In this document: positions 6,639 through 6,862 of the stretch, piece by piece
How the letters are laid out: each line of letters begins with the position of its first letter
Position numbering within the stretch: the first letter of the stretch is position 1
Assembly: GCA_037439705.1 (NCBI GenBank)
Contig: JBBIVP010000035.1
Coordinates: forward strand, 6,832-13,693
Direction of reading: 5' to 3'
DNA: 6,862 bases
Origin: JBBIVP01 sp037439705 [NCBI: bacterium]
Lineage (GTDB): Bacteria > JBBIVP01
Notes under the pieces: model-generated
Told to the model about the DNA's origin: nothing
The model's database searches: none
Seen by the model: only the letters and a program-made list of their open reading frames with translations
Position numbers and translations under genes: made by a program

Positions 6639-6860
6639 TTAAATCATGGATTTTGAAAAGAGTGTTCTGAAAAAGTGGGTTTTTTTGTAGATTTTTTTGA
6701 AGGGATTTTTGATTTCCTTGACATAAGACAAAATTAAAATTTTTAAATGGGCAAAAATTTCAATTTTCACAAACCAATACAATCTCCAGACCTTTTGCCC
6801 TGGCCAGAGTTCAAGCACGATATAAAAAACACTGGATTTTACACAGGAAATCCAAATCCA
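6639..6860 (-). CDS. Possible C-terminal end of an upstream gene (doubtful)
   Basis: One minus-strand frame runs open from the right edge for 73 codons to a TAA at 6641-6639, about 90 bases upstream of lgt. The predicted peptide is rich in Trp, Lys, Ile and Phe (for example VLELWPGQKVWRLYWFVK) and resembles no family I recognise. Its isoleucine codons are ATT and ATC with no ATA, unlike the flanking genes, and it has several TTG/TGT codons, so it may be an open frame by chance on an A-rich strand. If real, it is the 3' part of a gene beginning beyond the window. Confidence 0.15.
   Translation of the reverse strand, partial: WIWISCVKSSVFYIVLELWPGQKVWRLYWFVKIEIFAHLKILILSYVKEIKNPFKKIYKKTHFFRTLFSKSMI
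6718..6747 (+). promoter_or_regulatory. Possible plus-strand promoter
   Basis: A perfect TTGACA (6718-6723) is followed after 18 bases by TTTAAA (6742-6747, four of six -10 matches). It points rightwards out of the window. The spacing is within the usual range but the -10 is weak and the surroundings are very AT-rich. It could serve a plus-strand gene or RNA beginning near or past the right edge. Confidence 0.3.
6749..6800. repeat. Inverted repeat GGGCAAAA / TTTTGCCC
   Basis: GGGCAAAA at 6749-6756 is matched exactly by TTTTGCCC at 6793-6800, with 36 bases between. Inside the interval a smaller inverted repeat, AAAATT-TC-AATTTT (6754-6767), shares bases with the left arm, so the two structures would be mutually exclusive in RNA. 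It begins just after the possible plus-strand -10 box. It could be an operator pair or an RNA leader structure; no family was recognised. Confidence 0.4.
6833..6854. repeat. Short hairpin TGGATTT / AAATCCA
   Basis: Seven-base perfect arms (6833-6839 and 6848-6854) flank an eight-base loop, TACACAGG. No T-run follows within the window, so it cannot be called a terminator. It may be chance in AT-rich DNA. Confidence 0.3.
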
Positions 6861-6862
6861 CC

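Larger units (their letters stand above)
6549..6862. other. Right-edge non-coding region
   Basis: A stretch of about 310 bases with no confident gene. It contains the candidate lgt promoter, a plus-strand TTGACA box, several inverted repeats, an 8-base palindrome CTGGCCAG (6800-6807), T-runs of seven at 6680-6686 and 6692-6698, and only very short plus-strand ORFs. One of these, at 6646-6690 (14 codons, MDFEKSVLKKWVFL), follows GGGGGG at 6630-6635. No tRNA, rRNA or known riboswitch was recognised. Confidence 0.6.

Noticed and set aside
6795-6830. tRNA-like T-arm (GAGTTCAAGC)
   Set aside because: No matching acceptor, D or anticodon arms can be built around it.
1-6862. CRISPR array, insertion sequence or phage genes
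   Set aside because: No regularly spaced direct repeats, transposase, integrase or phage-like proteins were seen.

Overview
The window is compact, AT-rich bacterial DNA (roughly 40% G+C by eye). AGA/AGG arginine and ATA isoleucine codons are common. A monofunctional heptose-7-phosphate kinase points to a Gram-negative cell that makes LPS. Together with the codon bias and the tightly overlapping genes, this would fit a thermophilic or deep-branching Gram-negative lineage, but no species can be named from the sequence.

Left part, plus strand (to 2626): two genes joined by a TGATG stop/start overlap. The first is a HEAT-repeat protein whose reading frame is open to the left edge, so its true start probably lies outside the window. 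The second is a full-length HD-GYP domain protein. Both carry what looks like the same N-terminal alpha/beta module. They probably act together in signalling, with the HEAT protein as a scaffold and the HD-GYP protein as a cyclic-dinucleotide phosphodiesterase or sensor.

Middle and right part, minus strand (6548 down to 2612): four genes in transcription order lgt, rlmE, glpK, rfaE1. Each overlaps the next by 17 to 28 bases, so they are very likely one operon. They encode prolipoprotein diacylglyceryl transferase, a 23S rRNA 2'-O-methyltransferase of the FtsJ family, glycerol kinase, and D-glycero-beta-D-manno-heptose-7-phosphate kinase. Three of the four serve the cell envelope or its lipid precursors. 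The operon meets the plus-strand pair tail to tail with a 15-base coding overlap and no room for a conventional terminator between them.

Right edge (6549-6862): about 310 bases without a confident gene. It holds a good candidate lgt promoter placed so that the mRNA would be leaderless, a second promoter-like TTGACA box on the plus strand followed by nested inverted repeats, a minus-strand frame that is open to the window edge, and T-rich tracts.

I found no CRISPR array, mobile element, tRNA or rRNA. Most of the window is recognisable housekeeping and signalling genes. The points most worth a second look are the paired HEAT/HD-GYP proteins with a shared module, an apparent extra membrane segment in Lgt, and the structured right-edge region.
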